From Artemisia argyi (Eukaryota > Streptophyta > Magnoliopsida > Asterales > Asteraceae), in assembly GCA_030686995.1 (NCBI GenBank), contig CM060684.1, positions 12,075,897 to 12,139,896 of the forward strand: a DNA stretch of 64,000 nt. Reading direction: 5' to 3'. Position numbers and translations under genes: made by a program. Positions 46,452-56,840 of the stretch are shown here, piece after piece. How positions within the stretch are numbered: the first letter of the stretch is position 1; each line of letters begins with the position of its first letter. The notes below the pieces were generated by a model, which did no database searches, had not been told where the DNA came from, and saw only the letters and a program-made list of their open reading frames with translations.

Positions 46452-47521
46452 CATACAGGGCTTATTTTTAAGTTTTGAAAAAAAATTCCTTTGTAAAAGT
46501 TGCTTGTAATTAGCTGTTTTAGAGTATTGTAAAAAGAAAAATAAAAAAATAAAATGTTGGGCAAAAAGGGGTGAGGCAGGGGTCGAACCTGAGACCTCCC
46601 CCCTTTGAGAGTGATATGGGTGTACCTGGATGCCAGTCGCCCTTGGGACTTTTTTCAGAAACACTTTGCAAAATTAAATAAAAGACCCTTTGTTGAGTTG
46701 TTGGTACAAATAAGCCTTTACAGCTTATACCTGCTTATTGTTTGCTTATTTTGAACTGTACCTGGCTTTCTTATATTTTTCTTAGGCCCTTATTAATATG
46801 TAGTATTTATATAAAAAAATTTATAATTTTAGAAATTAGTTTAATATTTATTATAATTAAAATAGTTTAAGTTAGGTTTTAAGTAATAATAACTAATTAA
46901 TTAAAAAAATAGCTTATTTATTAGAACTTAGGATTTTTTTATATTTTTGTTAAGTTTCTGTCACTTTTATGTATTTTTAAAAAAAGTTTTATAATTTTAT
47001 AAATTAGTTTAGTATTTATTATAATTAAATTAGTTTAAGTAGTTTAATTAAATTTAAATAGTTTTTAATTAATAAATAATTAAATAAAAAGTCAAAAAAA
47101 ATATTTTCTTTTTCTAGAAATTTTCTTTTATCATTAGGATTGTAAAAATGTAATTTTCATGTTCGTAGGTATTTTATTTCACAAAACTCGCATTTTATTT
47201 CGTACGTTAACGTAACTTTAAATCAAACGTACGCGTTTTTAGACTTAGTTCACGTTTTTAGTATATCTGATTATCAATAATTGTTTATGTAGTGATTATA
47301 AGTTATTTTCATTCCTAATCTCGTAGTGTAATCATACAAACCAAATTCCTTACCTTTCTGTCCAAATTCACCCGATCACAAACCCGTTTTTATACCATCA
47401 CACCTCGTTGGGACATAACGACCCGGGGAAACCCTATACTTCCACGGAGATTGACTCTAGGTTGTTTGACCTTGTTGACCACATCCGTGGTTGACTTTAG
47501 TTGACCGTTTAGAGCCAATCA
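46452..47521 (+). repeat. 5' LTR of pol-less element, second segment
   Basis: This continues the LTR after the Athila insertion (CAGCT duplicated at 46447-46451). It includes a tRNA-like B-box on the minus strand (46579-46589), A/T-rich TTTATAATT repeats and the 3' end AGCCAATCA. It is 26 bp longer than the 3' LTR near 47480-47505, in a 'gttgac' direct repeat. Confidence 0.85.
46579..46589 (-). promoter_or_regulatory. tRNA-like pol III B-box in LTR (second copy 54281-54291)
   Basis: The minus strand reads GGTTCGACCCC within AGGTCTCAGGTTCGACCCCTG and is followed by a T-rich stretch. A weak A-box-like TGGCATCCAGG lies about 45 bp upstream on the same strand. It could be a SINE or tRNA relic captured by the LTR. 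It is not a complete tRNA gene. Confidence 0.35.
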
Positions 47522-47526
47522 AATTT

Positions 47527-47543
47527 TGGCGCCGCTGCCGGGG
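47527..47543 (+). other. Primer binding site of pol-less element
   Basis: TGGCGCCGCTGCCGGGG lies five bases after the LTR end. It is nearly the same as the Athila site at 45014-45034 (TGGCGCCGTTGCCGGGG on the minus strand). Confidence 0.8.
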
Positions 47544-47729
47544 TGGTTGTGCGCGTATTCTAAACGGTTTTACAGATTAGTGAATCTGGATATACACTCA
47601 TTGTATATTTAACATCCTTTGTTCATATTTTCTTATTATAAAAACAAAACAGTTCACGAAAACATTTTAAATCAGTTTTCAACGAACACAAAAAACCCAA
47701 AAAGATTTTCCTTCTTATTTGTATAAAAA

Positions 47730-48071
47730 ATGTCTTTCCAAATATCCAAAAATATTCACCTTTACCCTCTATCCATTTGATTCTACCTTCTTATACCCCT
47801 CTCATGTACAATTCTTATGGCGTCTCTCGGCTACACTTGTTTTCACTGTAAAAGCCCGATTGAGAACGGCTTTCGTTGTCTCCGGTGTATTTGTGAAATG
47901 TGGAAATAATTGTAGTAACAGATTTTGTACTATGTGCAATCTGTTCATAAGTCCAAATTCTTTCAATGATTCACCAAATTCTTCCAACTACCCTTCACAG
48001 CCCGATTACGTGCTATTAATGACAAATCGTCAAGAATTGATCCTAACCTTTCACGGTTTACGGTTAAAAGT
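47730..48071 (+). pseudogene. Frameshifted N-terminal part of the knuckle protein
   Basis: Reading in phase with the ATG at 48072, an upstream segment from 47730 has a CFHC...CLRC cysteine cluster (about 47838-47880). Stops follow near 47905-47920. The next stretch (about 47895-48030) makes similar Cys-rich sense (CGNNC, FCTMC) only in another frame. Two offsetting indels in an originally longer 5' coding region explain this best. The first ATG of the intact ORF is probably not the ancestral start. Confidence 0.5.
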
Positions 48072-49199
48072 TTGTCAAGCAAACATACAGAGCTTAGGGC
48101 AGTGACTGAAAAGAACGACTTACCCAATCTTCATGTTTATCAAGAACAAAAACCCGAGACCATAACGGAAGTGGTGGAAATTCCTAGCTCTCAGAGCACA
48201 CCACTTGTCCCACCTCCGGATTTTATTCCTTGTGTTGGTTATGGTGAGCCACTTTTTGGTTTACCATGTCGTTGGTGTACATGTGAACAATGTGGTAATG
48301 ATATTCGAGATGGAAGTTGTTTGTTTTGTGGTTCGAGGAATTCATTTGCTTATGATCCTAATCAGAACTCATTCTACGACTCTCTAAATTTTTCAAACTG
48401 CCCATCACATTCATACGAGCAAGAATCATATTATCCAAATCACAATTATGCTTCGTATCATAATACACCAAACATTTCTTGTGAGTATTGTGGAGGACCT
48501 CACCAAGGATTTGATTGTCAAAATAGTCAAAATCTTGGTTACGACCAATATCCATACAACTCACCAAACCAGACTCAACAGTTTAACTGTTGTGAGTACT
48601 GTGGTGGCCCACACTATAGTTCTGATTGTCAATCGGGCAACACGCTTGTCTATGAGCAGTTTCCTGATAACAATTATGACTCTAGCACATACGACTCACA
48701 GCCACATCAGTTTTACTGTTGTGAATACTGTAGAGTTCCTCACTTCAGTTCTAATTGTCAAACAAGGAATCCATTTCCTTGTAACAATTATGATTATTCA
48801 TTTCAAGACCAACCTCCACAGTACCCAATTATTCAAGCAACTCCTCATGAAACTCAACAAGACCTTTGTCTAAAGGTTCTTGAAGCATTGAAAGAATGTA
48901 AGGAGGGGTTGGCTACTACATCATTTCAAGATTCTCATGAGAAATCAATGGCAGAATTACTTGCTGAAGAACGAGAGGCTAGAAACGAAATGAGCATGGA
49001 AGAATTACTTACTGAGCAAAGAGCGGCTAAAATACGTGCCAATCTTCGCTATGCTGCTCTTTTTGATGACGATGATGACAGTGATAATGATGAAGATAAC
49101 ATTGTCATTAATCAAAAAGATTCATCAGATTCATCAGTTGTAATTCCTTCCATTGAAAATCAGGGAGAAAATAATGTGAACAAAGTCACTAGCCGTTGA
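48072..49199 (+). CDS. Tandem zinc-knuckle protein of pol-less LTR element
   Basis: This is a 375-codon ORF. Residues about 60-90 hold a Cys-rich cluster (CRWCTCEQC, then CLFC). Three knuckles of form C-x2-C-x3-H-x4-C follow at roughly residues 136, 173 and 215 (CEYCGGPHQGFDC, CEYCGGPHYSSDC and CEYCRVPHFSSNC), separated by Tyr/Asn/Ser/Gln-rich linkers. The C-terminus has a repeat (MAELLAEEREARNE, MEELLTEQRAAK) and an Asp-rich stretch. The spacing H three residues after the second Cys is one shorter than the usual retroviral knuckle. It matches the single knuckle of the Athila gag here (CDYCGGPHEVEEC, 43866 to 43828). It is probably RNA/nucleic-acid-binding and gag-like. I recall related proteins as abundant in Asteraceae. 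Function unproven. Confidence 0.7.
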   Translation: MSSKHTELRAVTEKNDLPNLHVYQEQKPETITEVVEIPSSQSTPLVPPPDFIPCVGYGEPLFGLPCRWCTCEQCGNDIRDGSCLFCGSRNSFAYDPNQNSFYDSLNFSNCPSHSYEQESYYPNHNYASYHNTPNISCEYCGGPHQGFDCQNSQNLGYDQYPYNSPNQTQQFNCCEYCGGPHYSSDCQSGNTLVYEQFPDNNYDSSTYDSQPHQFYCCEYCRVPHFSSNCQTRNPFPCNNYDYSFQDQPPQYPIIQATPHETQQDLCLKVLEALKECKEGLATTSFQDSHEKSMAELLAEEREARNEMSMEELLTEQRAAKIRANLRYAALFDDDDDSDNDEDNIVINQKDSSDSSVVIPSIENQGENNVNKVTSR

Positions 49200-49203
49200 T
49201 CAA

Positions 49204-50523
49204 ATGGAACTTGAATATTCCATAACTGCTAGTACTTCTAAACTCCCTCAGTCTATTGTTATCACGCCTGAGGTTCCCACTCACTCTCTAAGCATGGGGG
49301 ACGAGCATCTTGACACTGTTCCTGAAAAGGAATCGGACGAATTCATAAAGTCTAGTGTTGAGAAACTTGTCCCAATCCCAAGAGAGTCACAGGGAATTCT
49401 TGATCGTGTGTGTGACCTACCTTATCACCCTGAAAATCCAAAAGATCAATTTGAGACTTTCTCTGATTTTAATGATGATTATACATATTATGGAGAAGTT
49501 GAGTATAAAGAGGCACCACTGCCTCATTCTGATGTTGACCCTCTTATTGAGGAGTTCACAGATGAACTTACTCACATCAATCCACTTCCATTGGGAAGTG
49601 ATGATGATCTGTTTGACCTTGAAGCCGAAATGGGAGAAACTGAAAATCTTTTAAACTCTAATCCCAACATCGAGCTTAGTATTTCACATGCTGATGAAAA
49701 TTCTTTATCTTCTGGAGACATCAGTCATGTGGAAGAATTACCTTCTAAGCTAGTCAGCTTAGAAGAAGAGAATGATGAGATTGACACCGAAATCAAGGAT
49801 GAAGCACTTCGTGCAACATTATTGAATGTCGATCTCATTTCTAAAATCGAGGCTTTCAAAGAGAAACCTATTTCATCTCCTATCCCCATTAAGGATAGTG
49901 ACATCTTCTCCGATGATCCTATTCCGGTAGTACCACTTCTCATTCTCATAATTCTCTCCCCAATTATGAATCATTTGGGAGAGAAGATTAGTGGTAGTAC
50001 CACTTCTCATTCTCATAATTCTCTCCCCAATTATGAATCATTTACCTTCGATGAGTTCCCCTGTGAACTCTCGTACATCAATTCAGAATATGATTCATTC
50101 ACATTCGAGGAGTTCTCCTGTGAACTCACTCATATCATATCTCCACCGGAGTATGATAACTTCTACTTTGATCTAGACACACCCGGTATATGTCTTGATC
50201 ACATGAGCTTAAATGATGAGATTCATGATGATGAATCTATGAATTTTCCTGAGGATGATGACGAGTTAGTCATGATGTTTATCATGACTTTCTTTCTTTT
50301 CTTCACCTACCGGGTGATTTCTCCTGTTCTTCACTCCTTTGGGAATGAAGACATTATCTTCAACCCCGGCATCACCGCGTATAGTTTATACTATCTTAAG
50401 CCAGGGTCTATTTATCTCATCGGTGTGGAACTTTCACGTGCTTTAAATGTTTGTCCAAACATCTTGAATGAAAGTCTGATGGAGATTGTTTCTTCCACAT
50501 CATGCTTCCCCAAGGACAAATGA
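49204..50523 (+). CDS. Acidic second ORF of pol-less LTR element
   Basis: This is a 439-codon ORF starting four bases after the stop of the preceding ORF, in the +1 frame. The two may have been one ORF before an indel. The protein is acidic and serine-rich (DEFIKSSVEKLVPIPRES near residue 45), with repeated YESFTFDEFPCEL / YDSFTFEEFSCEL motifs near residues 278 and 297. A 67-bp tandem duplication (49926-50059) is read in two different frames and creates an artificial hydrophobic stretch near residues 242-258. A second hydrophobic segment (MMFIMTFFLFFTY) lies near residue 358. It has no protease, RT or integrase signature. I recall similar acidic proteins in Asteraceae elements; function unknown. 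Confidence 0.6.
   Translation: MELEYSITASTSKLPQSIVITPEVPTHSLSMGDEHLDTVPEKESDEFIKSSVEKLVPIPRESQGILDRVCDLPYHPENPKDQFETFSDFNDDYTYYGEVEYKEAPLPHSDVDPLIEEFTDELTHINPLPLGSDDDLFDLEAEMGETENLLNSNPNIELSISHADENSLSSGDISHVEELPSKLVSLEEENDEIDTEIKDEALRATLLNVDLISKIEAFKEKPISSPIPIKDSDIFSDDPIPVVPLLILIILSPIMNHLGEKISGSTTSHSHNSLPNYESFTFDEFPCELSYINSEYDSFTFEEFSCELTHIISPPEYDNFYFDLDTPGICLDHMSLNDEIHDDESMNFPEDDDELVMMFIMTFFLFFTYRVISPVLHSFGNEDIIFNPGITAYSLYYLKPGSIYLIGVELSRALNVCPNILNESLMEIVSSTSCFPKDK
49926..50059 (+). repeat. 67-bp tandem duplication inside acidic ORF
   Basis: 'ggtagtaccacttctcat' starts at 49926 and again at 49993. The period is 67 bp, not a multiple of three, so the two copies are translated in different frames. 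Confidence 0.85.
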
Positions 50524-51319
50524 ATTCGGGGTCGAGTCAAGCTAGCGACTCGGTAAATAAAAACAGTAGCATGCTTATAGGGTTTTCACCCTAAGTGTGG
50601 GGGAGTTACCCCTACTATGGTTACAAATAAAGTGAAAAAAAAATTGTGTTTCCACATTTAGCTTGTAATGTTGCCCTTTTATGTTCAAAGAGTCAGCATA
50701 ATAGCCGGGACTTTGAATATTGAGGACAATATTCAATTCTAAGTGGGGGGGGGGGGGAATTCTAGCGAATTTTATCACATGTTACCATCTAGTACCCCCG
50801 TTTTTGGCAAAAATTAAAAAAAAATTTCACTTGTGCTTCAAAATTTTTTGTGGTTATCAGTCCGCCGTGTCTAAACGACCAAAGGATTGGCTAATCCAGG
50901 AGCAAACGGCTCATGTTAAAGATATCTCAAATCCGTTGATGGCTTGCAATTTTCCCAAAATTGTATGGTAAATCAACTCGCCATATCCAAAAAAGTGAAT
51001 GAGTTGGCTAGCCCGCAAGATTATGGCTTGTGGTAAAGACAGTGAAAAAACCATAATTGGTAATCAGCTCACCAAGATGTTGACTATTCCATCATGAGTT
51101 GGCTAGTCCAGAAGCAAACGGCTTTTGGTAAAGACAAATCAAATCCGTTGACAGCTGGTGGTTTGCTCAAAATCACATGGTTATCAAGTGGACCATACTT
51201 CTTACTTGAACAGATACATTTGGCTACTCCAGAAGTAATGGCTTTTGGTAAAGAGATTAAAATCCATTAAGTTTTCTCAAAAGATTGCTAGGGACTAGCA
51301 ATAGTTTAGTGTGGGGGAT
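50524..51319 (+). other. Non-coding 3' region of pol-less element with four ~110-bp repeats
   Basis: No gene is present. Purine-rich tracts resembling the PPT occur at about 50590-50605, 50742-50757 (G run) and 51306-51319 (the one next to the LTR). Four degenerate units carry 'gttggcta.tcca.aagcaa' and 'ggcttttggtaaagac' at about 50886, 51003, 51101 and 51219. Confidence 0.7.
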
Positions 51320-54300
51320 TGATGAGTGTGTAAATACTCATCATTTTTATCGTATCTGAACTGCCAAAACATCCAAAAACACTCAGAAATGCATCAAAAT
51401 ACAGAAATTATCCCAAAAACTGTGTTTTATATGTTTTAGATGCAAAATGTTTAAAAACAAATGAAAAACGAACAAAGTTTGCATAATTGGCAGTTTCAGT
51501 CCCTCAAGTTTCAAAAATTAACAAAACTAGTCCCTGAAGTTTTAAAACGAAAGAAAAGTCAACCCAAGTCCTTTGGAATTCAAAAGTTGTCAAAATAAGT
51601 CCTTGGGTGAAAAGTTAGAGAAAATTACACTTTTGGTCCCCAAGTTTCAAAAATGGCAAAACAAGTCCTCGGGAATTTAAAAATTGGAATTTATCAAATA
51701 TTTCCCTTGTACTATTAAAACTTGGCAAGTTTAGTCCTTTTGATAAACTTCAGGAAAATTACATTTCTGGTCCTCACAAAATCAGAAATTACAAATTTGG
51801 TCCTTAGGCTTAAATATTACAAACCAAACCGGACCTTATCACTATTATTCAAACAACTCACTCCCCAAAATCCAAATCCAAATAAAACCCTTAGCCCACC
51901 AACACCTTGGCCCAAACCAACACCAAACCCACCCCTGTGTATTATTTAAAACGGTCAAAACTTGACCTTTGACCCTCCTTCCCCAAACACAAACCCGTGA
52001 CTCCCTGGCAAAAACAACACCATCATTACCTACAAAACTCACTTCCCCCTCCTCCATCATTACCCCTACACTCAAACAAACACCACAGTCCAAAACCAAC
52101 CCCCCTGCCAAATTATCAGGCCCCAAATTGCAAATAAAGGGTTTCCCGCCAAAACTAATTAAACGGTTGGGATCATTTTAACTCATCCAATGGTCAAATT
52201 TATTATTGGGAAATGCTTAGTGATGCTCAAGAAATCCTAAAGGGCCAGTATAAAAGAAAGAGAAAGAGCAGAGATGGAGTTGTTAGTTAATTAGTATAAT
52301 ATAGTTTAGTAGTCATGTAATTTACTTTTCCAGTTGTATTTCTCAGTTTCAAAGAGTTGTAACCTGTTTTATTAATGTAATTTGAACTTTATTTAACTTT
52401 TATTCCCAGCTTTCTTTTATAAATTCAGACTTTGCAATTTTAAGTAAACTTGACAAATTTACTTAAACTTGTTATAGTTTGTTGTTCTTGTTCCCTTAAG
52501 CTCAATTTAGCTCACTTTTAAGTTTTTAAAAAGTTTATAAAGGTTGTTAATCAGTTTCATTTACAGTTTACTCAATAATCTAAAAAATACTTTAAAATAG
52601 CTAATAAATAAAAAATCAGTTCACAAGAAGATTGGTGCATGAAGCAAGGGATACTCTGGATGGAAATGGTTTAGTAGCTTCATGGGAAGCTTAGGAAATA
52701 GTTTTGTGACCTTAATTCATGTCCTGTGCATATAGATCAATTGTAAGCATTTTCATAAATTTTTGTAATTTACTGTAGCTTAGCTTATTAAGTGCTTATT
52801 TCAGTTTGTTCATGCTTGTCAGTAGTATTTTGAACTATTTGTGCTAAATAAATGGTTTAGGTAGTTTTAGCATAGATTTTGTTTGCAGACTGTTTGGTAT
52901 TAGCTTATTAGCTTATTAATGATTAACTAGTTAAAACTGCTTATTTGTTAGTGTTTTCTTCTTAACTTAGCATAATATAGTCTAGTAAGTATTCACATCT
53001 CATTTTGGAAGTTCAAACTGTTACATATAGTGAAAAAAAGCAAAGACAGATAAAAAAGTGGTGTTTGGAGTTGTAGTTTGCCTATGTTGTGATTGTCATT
53101 TGTGGCCAAAACCTATTGAGGCAACTCACCTAGGACCTAACTAACTCTGATTAACTCTTATCTTGGTCAATTTCACAAAGAAAGTCAAAATATATGTGTA
53201 TGCTTAATCTTTCATTAACTGTCATAGGTTTAGGTACCATAATCATGCATATTAGTTCCTAAGTTGTTACAATAACTTGTTTTAGTCTCTTATAAGCTTA
53301 TTTTAACACATTCAATCACTAGGATCTAGTAGAAGTTCAAGAAAGTCAACTTATCTCATATACTCAAAAAGTCAAAATTGCATTTTAAGGCAGAATACCA
53401 TTTATTGCATGATTTTTCAGGAATTTTGTGCTCAACATTAAGCCTTGATCTCTTTTGCAAGTGATAGGCACCCAGCTTAACTCTTGATTCCCACATTGAG
53501 ATTATTTTTATGATTTTTTCTCTTGGCTTATTAAATACCTCAAAGTGACCTGCAGGGGAAGTATATCCCCTGCACCAGAGGTCTGTTTCATCTGTCCAAC
53601 TTCCATGGCCAATTCCAAGTCCATTAGTGGACCCCACTCTCTGTAATTTAGCTTATTCATAAGCTTCGCTAGTAGGCTTTTAGGATTCATGCTTAATTTG
53701 GTTCTCTCAGCTTATTTGATAAGCCAGAAATAAGCTTGAAAGTTGTCCCATTTCTCAGCATTCACTGAGAATTCAGTGATGTTGAAGCTTTTTCATAAGC
53801 TCTTCATAAGCTCATTTGTGGTCCCCACAGTGTGAGTCTTAGCTTTTTGGAAAACCCTCCAGCCCAACTCACTCATTCCAGGCATGATTTGCTTTTTCAA
53901 GCTTATTAGATAAGCTTATTTGAGCTTTCAAAAAGCCTGCAGGCCTGGGTGATTTCAGTGGTGTTGGATTTGCTTATTTCATCTTTTCAGCTTATTCCTT
54001 GTTCTTTTCTCTTTTCTTTGGCTTATTTTAAGTTTGCTTAACCTATTTTTAGCTTATTTCAGCTTTGGTCCTTAGATGGTAGCTTATTTGTAGCTTTTTT
54101 CATTTGAAAAATCCATTTTGGCTTATACAAGCCATCTGTTGAGCTAATCAGCTCATACAGGGCTTATTTTTAAGTTTTGAAAAAAAATTCCTTTGTAAAA
54201 GTTGCTTGTAATTAGCTATTTTAGAGTATTGTAAAAAGAAAAATAAAAAAATAAAATGTTGGGCAAAAAGGGGTGAGGCAGGGGTCGAACCTGAGACCTC

Positions 54301-55196
54301 CCCCCTTTGAGAGTGATATGGGTGTACCTGGATGCCAGTCGCCCTTGGGACTTTTTTCAGAAACACTTTGCAAAATTAAATAAAAGACCCTTTGTTGAGT
54401 TGTTGGTACAAATAAGTCTTTACAACTTATACCTGCTTATTGTTTGCTTATTTTGAACTGTACATGGCTTTCTTATATTTTTCTTAGGCCCTTATTAATA
54501 TGTAGTATTTATATAAAAAAATTTATAATTTTAGAAATTAGTTTAATATTTATTATAATTAAAATAGTTTAAGTTAGGTTTTAAGTATTAATAACTAATT
54601 AATTATAAAAATAGCTTATTTATTAGAACTTAGGATTTTTTTATATTTTTGTTAAGTTTCTATCACTTTAATGTATTTTTAAAAAAAGTTTTATAATTTA
54701 AAAATTAGTTTAGTATTTATTATAATTAAATTAGTTTAAATAGTTTAATTAAGTTTAAATAGTTTTTAATTAATAAATAATTAAATAAAAAGTCAAAAAA
54801 AAATATTTTCTTTTTCTAGAAATTTTCTTTTATCATTAGGATTGTAAAAATTGATTTTCATGTTCGTAGGTATTTTATTTCACAAAACTCGCATTTTATT
54901 TCGTACGTTAACGTAACTTTAAATCAAACGTACGCGTTTTTAGATTTAGTTCACGTTTTTAGTATATCTGATTATCAATAATTGTTTATGTAGTGATTAT
55001 AAGTTATTTTCATTCCTAATCTCATAGTTTAATCATACAAACCAAATTCCTTACCTTTCTGTCCAAATTCACCCGATCACAAACCCGTTTTTATACCATC
55101 ACACCTCTTTGGGACATAACGACCCGGGGAAACCCTATACTTCCACGGAGATTGACTCTAGGCTGTTTGACTTTGTTGACCGTTTAGAGCCAATCA
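51320..55196 (+). repeat. 3' LTR of pol-less element (3877 bp)
   Basis: This is an uninterrupted copy of the LTR, with TATA at 52249-52256, an AGCTTATT array (52775-54165), a B-box on the minus strand (54281-54291) and the end at 55196 before ATAAG. It differs from the 5' LTR at many more positions than the Tekay pair and lacks 26 bp near its end. Confidence 0.9.
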
Positions 55197-55201
55197 ATAA
55201 G

Positions 55202-55780
55202 CGTCATCGTTATGGTCCATGTATTGAAGAAACGGAGGTTATAGCATCCGAAATTATGTCAACAGCTGAAGCTTCAATAAATATGATTAGAAATGACACC
55301 GACAAGTTATCTGATCTTCTTTCAAAGGTTAAAGGTTTGAAGACAGATATATGTTCTGATGTCCCCGTACAAAGTGATCCACAAAAGAAGGATGCATTGT
55401 ATGAGGATCTTTTAGGTGTTACCGCTCCTTCTAAAGTTGACATTAGGAATCCCAGAAAATGTAGACCTAAGGGTTCTACACAAATTAAAAGTGCAGTTGA
55501 AAAAGCTAAAGATCAAAAGAAAGCAAGAACTAACAGGAAAGTACCTTTCAGACAACGCGCGTGTAGTAACTGAGGTGAACTAGGTCATAATAAAGCAACA
55601 TGTAAAAATCCAAAGGTCAAGTTAGTAGACGCGTTTGATGCGGAAGACCAGGAAGATGAGGAAGATGAACAAGATATAGATGAAGACCAGGAAGACGAGG
55701 AAGATGAACATGAAGACATTGATCAAGATCCAAAACATGATGAAGATGATCAACCTGAGTCATCTAGTGCGAATGAATGA
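55202..55780 (+). pseudogene. MULE transposase, 3' part (beyond the LTR element)
   Basis: This resumes the transposase reading frame after the ATAAG duplication. A basic segment (RNPRKCRPKGSTQ, KKARTNRK) is followed by a CCHC knuckle and an acidic tail (EDQEDEEDEQDIDED). The second Cys of the knuckle is replaced by an in-frame TGA at 55571-55573, although the following residues (GELGHNKATC) are preserved. The frame then stays open to a TGA at 55778-55780. So the ancestral protein ended with a zinc knuckle plus acidic tail, and this copy lost both to one nonsense change. Confidence 0.8.
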
Positions 55781-56840
55781 ATATTCATTAGATGCGTAAT
55801 ATGCTAGGAATTTAAAATTTTATTATGCATCAAATACAATATATTATGCTTTTATTTTTGATACTTTTTGGATATTTTCAATATTCATATTATGTTATTG
55901 TGTTTTTTTAATTTCATGTTCTTACTTAATAAACATACATGTTCTTAATCCTTTAAAATACATGTTCACAGAGAACATACATGTTTTTATTACATTTTAT
56001 TACTTAGTAAACATGAATGTTCACATAAAACATATATGTTTTCATACTATAAACTATATGAATAACATATATGTTATTATTCTTATAAAATACCTTTAGG
56101 AAAAACCATGTATGTATTTACCCTATCACTTAAAAACATGTGTTTTTTTTTACCATATAACTTATTAAGAATACCTTATAAACATACATGTTCACATATA
56201 ACATACATGCTTTTTATCCTTTAAAATAACACACTTGGATGCTTTTAACAATACAACTTCACATACTTAGTACACATATATTTTATTACTTAGAAACATG
56301 AATGTTCACAAAAACATATATGTTTTCATACTATAAACTCGGTAATATGGAATTAATATCATGTATGTGTACAATATAAAAAACCTGTATGAATAACATA
56401 TATGTTATTATTCCTATAAAATAACCTTTAAGAAAAACCATGTATGTTTATACCCTATCCCTTAAAAACATGTGTTTTTTTACCACAAACTTATTGAGAA
56501 TACCATATAAACATTCATGTTAATAGGAAACATGTATGTTTTTCAAATAATAACTACACATGCTAACTATAGACATACTAGATACAAAAACATTTTAATT
56601 AGAGCAATCACATTCATTAACTAACATTTATGCATGAATAAAATTTCCAAAACAAACCCATAAATTATAAACCACAAAATCTATTGTTCAGATACGTTTC
56701 GAACAAAATAAACCATAAACCCATAAACACCTTCTTAAACAAGTCATAACGTATATGCATTCAAATTGTTCATGCATATATGTATCTAACAAAATAAACC
56801 AGAAAACAAATGTTTCTAACAAATAATAAAATATTTCCAT
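55781..56840. repeat. Intergenic part of MULE E with 'aacatacatgtt' motif array
   Basis: No gene is present. From about 55925 to 56560 the sequence holds many 'acatacatgtt', 'acatatatgtt' and 'acatgtatgtt' motifs at irregular spacing, and a near-repeat of a ~350-bp stretch (compare 56010-56170 with 56290-56500). It lies between the convergent 3' ends of the two MULE genes. Confidence 0.75.

Larger units (their letters stand above)
32784..55196 (+). mobile_element. Pol-less Ty3-type LTR element (LARD-like) in MULE transposase gene
   Basis: The LTRs start TGATGAGTGTG and end AGCCAATCA, with target duplication ATAAG at 32779-32783 and 55197-55201. PBS at 47527-47543; polypurine tract at 51306-51319. 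The 3.8-kb interior encodes knuckle and acidic proteins but no protease, RT or integrase, so replication must rely on another element. PBS and knuckle types point to the Athila group as helper. The 5' LTR is split by an Athila insertion (35625-46446). Confidence 0.88.
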
